Below are positions 1-11,639 of a stretch of 64,000 nt of DNA, piece by piece. Positions within the stretch are counted from its first letter, which is position 1. Each line of letters begins with the position of its first letter. The DNA is taken from positions 38,041,894-38,105,893 of the forward strand of contig NC_088644.1 of NCBI RefSeq assembly GCF_964019385.1, given 5' to 3'. The stretch is from Sycon ciliatum (taxonomy: Eukaryota; Porifera; Calcarea; Leucosolenida; Sycettidae). The position numbers and the translations under genes were made by a program. The notes under the pieces are model-generated. The model made no database searches. It worked only from the letters and a program-made list of their open reading frames with translations, and was not told where the DNA came from.

Positions 1-298
1 CAATAGGTACAGAATGTATGCCACATGTACTAGGTATGAAACACAGGGAAACAAAGAACTATTCAAATCTTTAAAAATTAAGACCCACGTCTAAGGTGAT
101 ATGATACTGTTTTTGTGTCGTCTTCTCAGTATTATAGAGCTGTCACTTTACCTACAATTTGGAGCTATATGATTGCTCATGTCATGATTATAGAGCTTGT
201 TGTGCAATTGAAGTAGATACCTGCTTGGGAATGTCAACTTGGCTGCCGTGGAGACTGTTTTGCTCTCTTGTCGTTATTTTGTCTTTTTCTTTGCTCAG

Positions 299-2175
299 TG
301 CTTCTCTATGCTTTGACCGCATCGTATTTTGCGGGAGTCATGGTTCGGCTGATCCTTACCCTGACGCCAATAGTGTGCGTGGTGGCAGCCATCACCTTCT
401 CACGTACCGCCAATCTGTACCTCGCCGAGACCCTGGACTCGCCAATCCCGGAGAGTGAAATGTGGTTCCTCGATCCGGAGGACCGCGAAAAGATTCTAGT
501 AAGCAGCGCGGTCTTGTTGTGCCGTGTGGTCAGCTCTGCTGTTGGTAGTGATAGTGATGTTGCCATGCTGCTCTTGTGGATGTCTTTTATCTTTGTTGTT
601 GTGCCATCATTTCATGGTTATGGCTGTAGTGTGTGTTCGACACTTGTTCTCTTGTGTTTGCTGCTGCTGGTTTTAAAAGGTTTTTTAGTTTTGTATTTGA
701 TTGCGTACCTAAGCCATAGCCTGTTATGTATTCGTATGCCTTCTGATTGGCAGGAAAGGGAGACAGCTGCTGCTGCATCAACCAACTCAGATCAACGCAC
801 GTCAGCGTCCACCCAAGCCTCATCATCGTCAGATTCTTCGTCCGCGTCCTCTTCTCCGTCCCCATCACCAGTGCCCGCAGCATCAGCAGAGGCACCAGCA
901 GCTGGCCGTGCCTCCAGGGAGTCGCGTCCCGGAGCGACGGCGACAGCGGCGGCGTCAGGACAAGCTCGCCCTGCCGGTGCTGACGATATGGCCATGCAGC
1001 TGCCGCGTAACCTGGTGCTAGGTCTGATGATGCTGCTCCTCTTGTTCTTTGCCGTGCACTGTATCTGGGTGACTGGTAATCACTACAGCAGCCCGTCGGT
1101 TGTACTCGAGTCATGGAATAGAGACGGGTAAGGACATACTAACAATAAGCCTCCAGCCTCTTGCTATTCTTTTGTTCCCGTTAGTTTTCAGGAAAGGAGT
1201 GAATGGACGTTTTTTTCTATTTTGCTTGACCCGGTCACCCGTGTTGCATGAAGTAGGGTACACTGATAGTGTAGTGTTTATTTAGTTACTTCATACGTGT
1301 GTGGTCACCGCCCTATGCCAGTATACGGTCACCTCGCGAATAACAACCTCGGGCGTAACAACAACTCGCGAATACAAACACAATCTGGAGATCTAGTGAC
1401 CATTTGACCGTGTACGTTCTGCCTCACGGACAACGACACATCATGAAAAACGACACTTTTCTCGTGTGCGGTCAAGAGTTGTTATTGGCAGGGTCGGCTG
1501 TATATCTTGGTAGAGGATCCCTGTTTGCAATGCAGTACATGTACTTGTATCTGAACTCTTTCTCGTGTTTTGCTTCTGTGGACAGAACGCGAAATATTCT
1601 CGACGACTTCCGCGAGGCATACTACTGGCTGCGTCAGAATACGCACCCGCAATCCCGGTATGTCTGTGCTCTGTATTGGGGCTTTGTGACGGTTTACTTG
1701 CATGCTGTCAGTGTGCTGTGCTGTGCTGTGTGGTCTTTTTAATGCGGTGATACAGTCACGCGTCGCTTATCTGGTCCTCTTTTATCCGGATCCCTCGCCA
1801 TCCGGAGGAAAATAGCTGGTTACAGATGTACAGCATACGTGATGCATCCAACATAGCCGGTGTTTGGTTATCCGGCTCCCTCGCCTATCCGGATATTTTT
1901 GTGGAAAACGGATGTGTGCGGTTAAGCGAGGTCTGACTGTACTTGTAAGTTGTTGGCTGGTTTTCTTGCGCTCATCATGACCTATTGTGTGTTGTGTTGT
2001 GCTGTGTTGTTGGTGAACTGTGCAGAGTGATGGCGTGGTGGGATTATGGCTATCAGATAGCAGGCTTTGCTAAGCGCACCACCATTGTGGATAACAACAC
2101 TTGGAACAATAGTCACATTGCACTGGTGAGGGTTGTGTGTGTGTGTGTGTGTCACTGTGTGTGTGTGTGTGTGTC

Positions 2176-2219
<44 letters not shown>

Positions 2220-2280
2220 TGTGTGTGTGTGTCACTGTGTGTGTGTGTGTGTCACTGTGTGTGTGTGTGTGTGTGTCACT

Positions 2281-2341
<61 letters not shown>

Positions 2342-5300
2342 TTCGTGTACGTGTACGTTCATACAAGTCGCGCATGTACACATGTACATATGTGTGTGTG
2401 TGTTAACCCTTTATTACCGGCCTGCAGACTTTCGATCATATATAATCGAAAGTCTGCAGGCCAGTAATATCTTCGTAACTCCATCATTTCTTGTGCGAAT
2501 TCAACAATCGAAAGGTCTATTTGGTAGCGGAAACTCCAAGCTATCCAATGCAACAATCGCCGAAGAGTTACGATATTGGACGCCAGAGATATCGCGCGCC
2601 GTGTTCTCACCTCGGCAAATTCAAATTTTTGATCGATCACTTCGCCATTTTGGGGGAAAATCTCCTTTCGTGTGCTCTTTGAGCCACTAAGCACATGATA
2701 ATGACGTAGCCGGCTGAAGTTTGAATCGTCTCAAACAAATTTGAGCGTTCTACGATGAAGGAGAGTGGAATGGCGTTGATGGACGAATTTGCTTGCATAT
2801 CAGGCTTGGAGACGACTTTGCCGTGTTACCGCGCCTGGTTTTTGGCGACTGGATAATGGAGCTTGGTACCCTGGCGTTGGTCTCGCCGAGAGCTTTCCAA
2901 CGAGCCCTAGATTGTGAAAATCAAGTGAAGGAGACCAAAGTTATGACCTGGTGAAGTTGGAAATTGTGCTGAAATTCGTAATTCTGGTGCATGCTGTGCA
3001 AGTAATCCGGTAATAAAGGGTTAATATGTTTGGAAGGAAGAGTTATCCACGCTCTGCTCTTCCACTTACATACTGTTTTCAAACTTGACTGTGACTGAAT
3101 CACTAGAGACTAAGAGTGAACCTTATATGCCAGGGAGCACTTATTTGCACTCAGGGGCGGATCCAGAGATCTCTACAGGGGGGTTCCGGTTGAGCCAAAA
3201 TTGAACAGCCAAAATATTATGGAATCAGATGTGCGGTTGTAAAATAACGACAATCCGATTGTGTTAGTGGAATCGCATGCTTTTAAAACACACTACGGAC
3301 ATAATAATATTTTTCCATCATCGACCACGCCACAACTGCGCTCTCCAGCCGGCCTCGACACGTTGCCACAGCACACCACCATCGCTGGAGACTGAGTCGG
3401 AGCGCAGTTGTGGTGTGGTGGACGATGGAAAACCTGTGTACAGGGCCAAATGCTGTTGCTTACCCTACATTGTAAATTTTACTACCAACACATAATCATA
3501 TACATGTATGCACTCGACTGGCACACAGGTTCAGTGAGGGCTTGAAGACCCTTTCAACTTCTTGTAAAGATCGAATAATTATGCAAGCCATGGGTACGTT
3601 GAGAGCCAGGAATGCCGAAATGACAACTAAGTTACTTTCCCTGTCCATTTGTACTTTCGGAAATTTTTGGCATTTTTACGATGCGAAATGCTCTATAGTC
3701 ACAGGACAAGAGCATCGTCTTCACTTCAGTGACAGAAACAACAACAGCGAAACAGTGTCGACGGGGTACAATCCTTTCAATGTCATCTAAAACACATCGC
3801 TGGCGCAGCACTCCGTTCCTGCGGAGTAACAACTAGTCACTACTGCATGCTGCAGCAGGTATAGATTACTGACTTTGCTTGGATGTCGGAGCCCTCATCT
3901 TCTGAGGAGCTTGAACTCTACGTGTACGGTTCGAAGTTCGTTGAAGAGTGTCAGTACTCGGAACATCCTTTCTCTTCTGCAAAAAACTTGTCCAAGGAAT
4001 ACTGACCACACCACACCCATCCTGAGCAGCAGTGAATGACAGCGCCGATGGAGGTAAGTAACTAGTTTGGATCGTTTCGAAAGATCAAAAAGGAAACAAC
4101 CACCCAATGTTGTCTGCAGTGTCCGTTTGTAAATCACGGACGTGAACACCAGTACAGACGACTACTAAGTCCTGAGGTGCTAAAATTAGAGCCAAAGTAC
4201 TAATATCCGTACAGTATCGATCTACCGCGTGCACGCGCATGTGTTAGCTGCTCCCGGCTAATGATAAATACACCACATGCAGTGCACTGCCTGACAGTCT
4301 GTGCTCCTTGACCATGTTGACTCAGTGACTGCACTGACTGTCTGTGATCGGACGGACGTCCTTTTGTGCACACATGATATTTTTCGATATTTCTCAGCTG
4401 CACACTTTGCAAAATTTAGGGGGTTCCATGGAACCCCCGGAACCCCCCCCTGGATCCGCCACTGGCACTAGTGGTACTTGTACTGCTAACACAGCATTAC
4501 CTTGAATGACAGGTCTCAGCCCTCCATGTGAGTGCAGACAGGTCAACGCTCCAGAACCTTTCTACACACAAGGTCCAGAGGAAGAAAACTTTGTGCGAAG
4601 CACGAAACTTGAGTCGAGGCGAATTTCTTCTGCTTGACCTTGTGTGTACTGCTAGCATACTGACACCTAGATGACTGTATGTTCTGTCCAGGTGGGCAAA
4701 GCAATGTCAAGTAATGAGGACTCAGCGTATGAACTTCTCCGTATGTTAGATGTGGATTATGTGTTGGTGATATTCGGGGGTGTGATTGGCTATGGCGGTG
4801 ATGACATTAATAAGTTTCTCTGGATGGTCAGAATAGCTCAGGGAGAGCATCCGGAGGACATCAAGGTTAGTGTTTACATGTCTCTTACTCCGTGTGAGTG
4901 TGTGTGTGTGTCCACCCAGAGTTTTGGGGATTTCAGGGGGTGTCGGCCGTTGGGCGGTTCAATAGCCAATTGAGTCATCTTTCCAAGTTTCCTTTTGAGT
5001 CTCTCTCTCCCCTCTCCTGGAGAGATCCACGTGACCAGTTTTGGAAGTGAGGAACAATTACAAGTGTGTGTGTGTGCGTGTGCGTGTAACTTATGCTTGT
5101 GTGTGCGTTTGTTTGATATCCTGTTCGCATTGTCAATGCTAGTCTCTTTGCTTCTGATCTTTCGCTAAGAGAAACACAACAAATGACGATTACTAGTAGC
5201 TTTGAAACCTTCAATACAAAACATGTAGCTACAGCAATTGACCTTCTAACCTGTTGTTTTTCTGCATTCCCTCTCACCTGCCCTGAAGGAGTCCAACTAT

Positions 5301-8300
5301 TTCAACACTAAGGGAGAGTACCGTATCGACTCCACAGTGTCCGATACAATGAAGTCTTCGCTCATGTACAAACTCTCATATCATGAGTTTGGCCAGTTGC
5401 AGGTACGATACGTTGTGTTTATTCGCGTATGCTGTGCACTGTGCTATGAATGCAGATACCATACCCTGCTGTGCGATGCTGTCACAGTGGCACTGACCCT
5501 GTGTGTCGGTGTGTGGGGGGGGGGGGGGGAGGGGTGGCAACCCCATTAGAATATCATACAGCCATGTTCAAGAGCCAGGGATAATAGTACTGCTCTACAC
5601 TCCTGTGTGCGAGGGTGAATTTTGAGGTGTGGAACAACTACAGTCAGGTGCGTGCGCCGGTGCCGTTAAAGGGGGGATTCCGGGGGGCCTCCCCGGGAAA
5701 ATTTTCAAAAAAATGAAGCAAAATCCTGCATTTTGAGCGAAAAGGGGGGGGGGGTTCCGGGCACCCAGGAACCCATACGGGTCACGCGCCTGACACTGTT
5801 ACTCGATGAAATACAATCACATGAGGCGAGTTTGCGCCCTGCACCAGTTCACCATCCCAGTGTTTGCAGGTCTAGGGCTGTGCAGACCCCTGCGTGGCAC
5901 TGGCTCATTTGATGAGATTTCATTGAGTGGCAGCAGCACTGTACCGTAATAACACCAGGTTCACATAGTTTAATGTACAGTGTGCGGTATCGCACTATTT
6001 GCATAATTATGCAAGGTACCGGTACACTAGCAACTCAAGCACATGCGCTATGTGTGAGACAAAATGACCCGCAAAAAATAGCGAATAACGCAAAAACTCA
6101 TTCATAAGCTTTATGTGCGTCACTACGCTACACGGCCGTTTCGAGTGCGACATGAGGCAAAATGGCGTCGATTTTTTTGCACTGCACGCCCTGTATGCAT
6201 GCGCGTACTGTACGTCAGAATCCCATGGTAACATGTATGCGCGGAGTAGCATGGCTAAGCGATCGTACTTTCGAACAGGAATTTTTCAAAATCCATCGAG
6301 TGAGAAGATGAAGTTTGAAGGAATTGTTTTATTCTCTCCTGATAATAGTCGGCCCTGTTCGGTGTACCTGTGTTGTCTGGCCTCGCGCCTCGTCTTGCAG
6401 GCCAGCTGTGAACAATTTGTGAGATCGAACTGATGCCGAATCAATGAGAGATGCGGTGAAATCGCCAACTGTGAATCTGATTTGAATAAAATAATAACGA
6501 TAGAGAAAGATAATGGATACATTACCTGTAGCTGTTCTCCTTTGCTGACGATTACAGGTGCTCCAGTTCGTTGTTAGTTTTCTGCTCTTTACTCACGAGC
6601 AAGCTGGAGGCAGTTTGTTTACTTGAATTGACACCAACTCACCCACCAACCACCCGCGATCAACGCACTACACTGAAAATTGAACTGAGCAAACAAAGTA
6701 TGTCAGGACTGTTCCTTTCTACTTCGTTTGCGAGGAGCTGGGACCAGAGGTCGTAAACTAGGGAGAGCTGCGATAAGGTGCTGCTGGACGGTGACTCGAA
6801 GCCTTTGTAGAGGATCTACAACGCCACCATGACGGAGAAGAAGGGTGTTGAATTCTTTGTGAATCGATTCTGCCCCATGCTCAGCAAGCAACCCAAGACC
6901 TACTTTGAACTGCCGCATGACGGGAACTACATGACACTCCGAAAGGTGCAGCTTTGGAGTAACCCGGCCAAGGCTACGAGGAACAATCTCCCTACGAACT
7001 GAAGCCATAAACAATATTGCTCTGCAGCTGGTCGCAAACTTCTATTGAGACTGCAGAAGTTCCGGAAAATGCGACGTGACACTTTGCGTACTGTTGGAAC
7101 AACAGCTTGGATCTGCTGGATACAGCTGAAGCATCCGCAGCCAGAGAGGGTGCACGCTCCTCCACAACTGCAAGGAATGAGGTCAAGTCAGTGATGACGG
7201 AGTCTGTAAGAGCGTGGTGGACATGGTTGCCAATAAATGAACCCCCATGATACACTTGGCGGCAGATGTTGTGCTTTTGTAAAGCAGCCTCAACGTACTG
7301 GTTGCAAGGCCCGTTGTCGAGCTTTGCCTTTGTGAGGGTCTGCTCGTGTTTGCTGATGTCACCCTGCAGAGCTGTGACCTGCTGCTGCATTTGCGTGGCA
7401 GCATGCTGGAGGTTACGAACCAAAGCCTGGAGGTTGTTTTGCTGCTCCGGATTGCCAAAATGGAGAGCAACTGGCCAGTCAAGACAGCAAGCTGACTGGA
7501 TTTTTCTTCCGGTTCTAACTTTTTTTACATTCTTTCTGATCTTCTATCAGCTTTTTAAAGGCAGCTGAATCTGCCTCACTCACCTCTACCTCGCATGCCA
7601 TTTTCAAATCAATGCGTCTACACTCCTTGACAAAGGAGTCAAAGACCCATAAATAGATTCCGAGATCAAGATGTAGGGCTGGCAGGCACACATGATCAAT
7701 AGGCACAGAGAGCATCGCAGGACGTGTGGCATTGTAGAAATGCTTCGCTTTAGATAAGCGCCCGCCATCAGCCATAAATTGGCCATGGTGAAGTGAGAGT
7801 GTGTCGAGCGTGCGTGGCTCTGGCTGCTGCTCCCAATCAGCGGGGCACTGTTGAATCTGTTGCTTTGTACTCAAGCAGTGCAGACACGGATGCACTCCTG
7901 CCAATCCTGACAGGCCATAAACAGTTGTTTGAAACTCGTAGTCGCCAAACAAGACAAGGCGAAACGACTTGTTCTGCCATGTTCTGCCATGTGGTTGCAG
8001 CAAGGCTGTCATTGTGTTGCACAAGTGACGCGAAAGCAGTGGAAATGTTGCCCGGGGTATCTTTTGCATTGAGCACAAGGATAGGGATGGTGTTCTCCAC
8101 AGCATTTGGGTGAGGGATGTTGCAAATTTAGAACGATAATTTAAAAGATCCGCCCCCATGATCTCCCCCCCCAACTTCACCCAAATCTCATCCGGCGGGA
8201 TAACACCATGGTCGGTAAGCATGCCAGCCTCCTCGTACTGGTCCAAGAAGAAAAGGACAATCTCTGTGAGGTTGCATGCCACAACCATTGGTGATGAAAC

Positions 8301-11300
8301 TACATCACCACTCGGAAGAGTGAACGGGCACATTTCGGAAGCAAGCATAGTATTCTCTGTCTCAATCTCACATCCAAAGGACTTGAGCCACCTCCGCAGT
8401 TTCCTCATTTGGTTCCAAGGCATGTGCAGATCTGCTTTTAAAGCAAGGGCAGAATGAGATGAAGGTGCACAAGGAGCCACACCAGCAGATTTAAGCAACT
8501 TTTCAAGGTCTATCTGACCCATACTACGTAGCTCATAGGCATCTTGCTTACCGACACCAGCAGTGCCCCCACAGACTACCTCTTTCGCCTGTCGGATTTC
8601 TGCCGACCTCCTCTGCATCTGCCTTACAGACACAGCATCACTGCCACCTTGTGTTGTACGTACATACAAAGCAGGGGTACCACCCGTCCGTAACTCTAGC
8701 CTACCATCAGTGGACTTTGACTGTACCAAGTGGGTAGTCGAATGCTCCGCTGCCTCCCCACAAAGCTTGCTGGGTGACGCTGTCAATACATCTGCGACAG
8801 TACTCAGCCTGGTCACACATCAAGGACCACTGTATGTATTGAAAGGACAGACCTTCGCATGCGTCTGTAATGAGAACAGTGTCATGCTGTGCTAGCAGCC
8901 AGAGAGAGAGAGGACACGTAATTGTCACACCTCACTCGCAGATGAGAAAGACATTCCAGCTCAGATGATGACAACTTTCTCATTCCAGATGCATACATGT
9001 CAGCAAGAGTACATAACCCCCCCCCCCCCAGAGTGTGCAACTCTCACATACCCTGCTGTCCCGACAGAATTTCAAGTTGATGTCATTATTTATGACGCAA
9101 TGCTCCTTGCACCAGTGATTTACAACATGTGTGCGGGTGTCAACGCATCACACGTTTTTCTTTGCAATAATTTGTACAGAATCAGATGGGCTTTGGTCCA
9201 CCACAGGTTCCGGATTCGTCTGATAATCCGTGTGCAGTGCGCATTGCATCATAAAAATGACGTCAACTTGAAATTCTGTCGGGACAGCACCCATAGTCGA
9301 GTTGCTCACTCTTGGGGGGGGGGGGGTGTTATGTACTCTTGATGTCAGACATGCAAGAAGGACAGGTACGCGTAGTGCTGAGGTGTAACGTGGATGTATG
9401 TGTGCCTCATCCTTGGTGACATCACACTCAAAGACATGTTGTATCCCAACGGAGCATTCGTGAGCTTCGTGCTTGTTTTTTTTGGCATGCGACGAGAATC
9501 TCTCCCCACCAATTCTGCACTCAGCTGAAAGGTACTGCACATGTTGATCCATGTTCAATGCTAAGTTGGCATCACAAAAGTGCCTTGGTCTAAGGCAAAG
9601 TACGTCGGTCCAGCAAGATTTGTGCAGAATTGGAACCTAGACAGGCAAGGTAAGCACAGAAAACTAAAAACTAACCCAGGAAAACAGGACGAAGAGCAGC
9701 AGCAGCCTTTGGAAAACGACCTCGGGTGAACCCAGCTCCTACTCTACGACTTCAAAACAAACAAACTCTCAACAGTCAACACTGGAAACGGCTCCAACAG
9801 GAAAACGAAACGGAGAAAGAAGATCGTTCGAACGATCGAGTTGTCAGCTTTTTCTCTTGCACCCGCTGCACCGGGACCGGGTGTTGTGAGTGGTGTGTGA
9901 GCGACGTGGCGAGGCAATATCGATGGGTTTGAGACATGGGTGAGAATCGCGAAATTGAGGCTCTCAGCGAAAAATTTGAAAATTTTGAAGAAAAAAAATG
10001 CCGTTCATTGAGCTGGACTCGAACCCGGGGCCCCATGTCGCTTTTTCGCGAGTTTGGAACAGCCGTGGGTAGTTGTATGATCAGTGGATTGTACTTGTGT
10101 GTACTGTTGTAGACCCTGGCCGACCAACCAGACGGTTTTGACCGCACTCGTGGCACGGAAATTGGACTGAAGGATGTTGATTTAACACATCTGGAAGAGG
10201 CATACACATCAGAGCATTGGCTTGTCAGAATCTACAGGTAAGCGAGTCCGTGCTACCTGCAGATACTACGTGTATTCCATGCCGGTGATGGAACCAGGGG
10301 AAAGTGGTGTGCTGATGTGTGCACATGTTGTGGATGCAGGGTGGTGTGGGTGGGGGTGTATGCGTGTGTGGGTGTGTGGGTGTGTGTGCGCGTGTTTGTG
10401 TACGTGTACACGTCTACCCTGTTTATCCAAATGCCTTATCCTGATGCACATGCATGTGCATGTACGTATATTTCCTCCAGTCGCTAGCAATATGAAGCCG
10501 CATTGAAATAGAAACTACATTCGACCATCGCTATTTGGCTGAGAGGTCGATAATCATCGGAGCAAAACTTTGAAAGCATTCGCTGAAGACCATTCTGATC
10601 ACCCGGGGTAGGGCTACTTTGGAGTAGACATGCATCTTTGCCATCGTGAGCTGTACGATGGGTTGGCGGTGTTTTCATTCCAATCTGGTGATGTTGTCGC
10701 TGCTTGCTACACAGAGTCAAGGATCTAGTGAACAGAGAGAAGAGCGTACTAGGTAGACGCTCAACTAAGATCAAGAAGAAGATGGTCTACAAGTCATTGA
10801 AGGTAGGAGAAACGGAGGATGTACAAGTCAAATTGGTGTATGGTGTAAAATTTACTTTGGTATATTCTTCTTCCATGTATTTGGGGCTCCCGCATGCTAG
10901 TTTGTACGTGGAGTGTGTTGGTTACAGTGAGGGCTGTGTCACACCCGCCTGTGTGGACTCACAGGAAGCGTGAGTTACGAAGTCTGAACAAAATGTTGGA
11001 CAGTCGCTGCTGAGATGACGGCTACACCAGATCTTAGTGGCAGAGCATCGCTGGCCGTATGCCAGAGTCCTTGGTCCTAGTCCTGGAGGTGACAGTCAAT
11101 TTTTCTATTAGATGTTTCCCGTTTTCAACTCCCTCCAACTTATGAATATCTTCTTCCTTGCTACTTTTTTTGCATAATTTATGTATGTGTGCAGACTGAA
11201 GGACGTCTGCGAGGCTACCTGAAGAACAAGCAGCGTGTTGTGCGAGGGAAGGGCCGCAAGAGACCGACTCCTCAGTCGGCCGAGTCGAGTGCCGGCGTCA

Positions 11301-11305
11301 GCTGA
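299..11305 (+). CDS. STT3B: Oligosaccharyltransferase catalytic subunit STT3B, 3' nine exons (5' partial)
   Basis: Catalytic subunit of the ER oligosaccharyltransferase, which moves the lipid-linked glycan onto Asn in N-X-S/T sequons. Exons read as 299-498, 754-1127, 1586-1657, 2026-2125, 4692-4865, 5289-5402, 10113-10237, 10715-10802 and 11195-11305. All junctions are GT-AG and all phases agree, giving 451 residues to TGA. Visible in order: the membrane segment with YFAGVMVRL, a Ser/Ala/Pro-rich loop, another membrane segment ending FAVHCIWVT, the family motif [59 protein letters not shown], and a Lys/Arg-rich tail. The sequence [19 protein letters not shown] and the basic tail fit the STT3B paralogue better than STT3A. 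N-terminal exons, including the first lumenal loop, lie left of the window. The start of the 754 exon is the least certain; an in-phase acceptor at 999 would remove the low-complexity loop. Confidence 0.93.
1326..1500. mobile_element. Possible pogo/Tigger-like MITE in STT3B intron
   Basis: A 175-bp segment lies between TA dinucleotides. Its ends resemble each other in inverted orientation: both contain AATAACAAC about 14 bases from the end, after a diverged CGGTCACC/CAGCCGACC start. The ends need an indel to align, so this is tentative. Confidence 0.35.
1753..1939. mobile_element. pogo/Tigger-like MITE in STT3B intron
   Basis: A 187-bp element flanked by TA on both sides. Its ends read CAGTCACGCGTCGCTTA and, inverted, CAGTCAGACCTCGCTTAA, a pattern typical of pogo/Tigger terminal repeats. 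Inside, TATCCGG with CCCTCGCC occurs twice. No coding capacity. Confidence 0.6.
2131..2343. repeat. Interrupted (TG)n array with periodic TCAC
   Basis: TG dinucleotides regularly interrupted by the unit TGTCACTG, about 210 bp, in STT3B intron 4. The open frames across it encode only Cys-Val strings and are not genes. Confidence 0.95.
2403..3024. mobile_element. piggyBac-like MITE with TTAA target duplication
   Basis: The left end reads TTAACCCTTTATTACCGG (2403-2420) and the right end is its exact reverse complement (3007-3024). A TTAA duplication followed by CCC is the signature of the piggyBac superfamily. Next to the left end is a perfect 16-bp inverted repeat (2421-2436 and 2445-2460), which extends to 25 bp with one mismatch. 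No transposase is encoded, so it is non-autonomous. It lies in STT3B intron 4. Confidence 0.72.
3152..4464. mobile_element. Non-autonomous TIR element, hAT-like ends
   Basis: The ends are inverted repeats: CAGGGGCGGATCCAG at the left and, inverted, CAGTGGCGGATCCAG at the right, each followed by a run of G then TTCC. GCACT is directly repeated outside both ends, but a clean 8-bp hAT duplication is not visible. An internal imperfect hairpin of about 30-bp arms lies at 3316-3428. No long ORF. It lies in STT3B intron 4. Confidence 0.55.
4948..5067. repeat. Dispersed repeat ending in a (TG)n tract, copy 1
   Basis: About 120 bp starting GGGCGGTTCAATAGCCAATT and running through CCACGTGACCAGTTTTGG, then a short TG microsatellite. 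An inverted copy lies at 14873-14985, also next to CA/TG repeats. It lies in STT3B intron 5. Confidence 0.75.
5641..5798. mobile_element. Short TIR element, weak
   Basis: About 160 bp with ends CAGTCAGGTGCGTG and, inverted, CAGTGTCAGGCGCGTG, enclosing G-rich runs. No convincing target duplication. It lies in STT3B intron 6. Confidence 0.4.
5799..6690. other. STT3B intron 6 sequence, no feature recognised
   Basis: Intronic sequence between a MITE candidate and the broken transposon. I see no coding similarity or repeat structure here. Confidence 0.5.
6700..9560 (-). pseudogene. Broken transposon gene with RAG1 N-terminal-like motif (N-RAG-TP-like)
   Basis: On the minus strand, inside STT3B intron 6. 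N-terminal part (9558 down to about 9358): ECRIGGERF, then [15 protein letters not shown], the spacing seen in the zinc-binding N-terminal region of RAG1, although the second cysteine of CRICG is Gly here. The main frame (8816-7515, 433 aa) carries GDYEF, YGLSG and HPCLHC. The C-terminal part (7423-6703) carries [10 protein letters not shown] and [13 protein letters not shown] recall this motif order from uncharacterised invertebrate transposon proteins. The gene is dead. A one-base change in a G run at about 8166-8170 shifts the frame just after KLGG, a TAA follows about 15 codons on in the correct frame, and the long frame is recovered only near 7980. Further frame changes occur at about 7500 and 7010, and a MITE splits the N-terminal region. 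DDE chemistry is inferred, not shown. Confidence 0.6.
9004..9341. mobile_element. Foldback MITE with 7-bp target duplication, copy 1
   Basis: 338 bp starting CAAGAGTACATAAC and ending with its reverse complement. The inverted arms are about 95 bp and share CTGTCCCGACAGAATTTCAA. ATGTCAG is duplicated immediately outside both ends (8997-9003, 9342-9348). It is inserted into the broken transposon gene. A related copy lies at 19428-19843. Confidence 0.8.
9561..10112. other. Rest of STT3B intron 6, with a tRNA B-box-like motif
   Basis: Mostly featureless. On the minus strand at about 10010-10030 the motif GGGTTCGAGTCC matches a pol III B box, but no clear A box precedes it, so a SINE relic is only possible. 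Confidence 0.35.
10974..11131 (+). repeat. tRNA-derived SINE, copy A
   Basis: It begins GTTACGAAGTCTG and contains a decayed A box (TTAGTGGCAGAGCATCGCTGG), a decayed B box, and GGTGACAGTCAATTTTTCT after it. Copies B (20200-20350, minus) and C (60283-60437, plus) share the same order. It lies in the last intron of STT3B. Confidence 0.75.
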
Positions 11306-11639
11306 GTGTAGCACGACCATCGCCTGCACTTGCGGTTTGACTTCTTCGCGCCTCCCTGCTCTCGGTTGGTGGTCGCTGCTTGCACCTACGGCGGTAGCAG
11401 TCTTCAATGAGCGTAATGGTTATGACTTGTAGCAGTAACCCATGGTAAGGTGCAAGACCTATAGCTGAGCGTCCATGGCCTTGCTGTGCCATCTGCGATG
11501 CTCTCTCTCCATGGCCTCTCATCATCGACCACCCTTGCTATTTTCTCCAGAACTGACCAAGCGGACCTGGCGTGGCCCACGCTTGTTTTTATTGCCTGAC
11601 AAGTTCCCGCGTTTGATCCTCGCCACTGACTGATCGAGG

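Noticed and set aside
587..1114. 175-codon minus-strand frame opposite STT3B
   Set aside because: It is the antisense of a conserved STT3B exon and has no family similarity.
2131..2406. Open frames of Cys-Val repeats in (TG)n
   Set aside because: Products of the dinucleotide repeat. The same holds for frames at 13597-13904, 17340-17887, 23075-23589, 28561-28926, 44370-45043 and 55628-56044.
7793..8895. Plus-strand frames over the broken transposon
   Set aside because: The recognisable motifs are all on the minus strand; these are shadows.
10013..10040. tRNA gene on the minus strand
   Set aside because: There is a B-box-like GGGTTCGAGTCC but no acceptor stem, D arm or A box fitting a functional tRNA.
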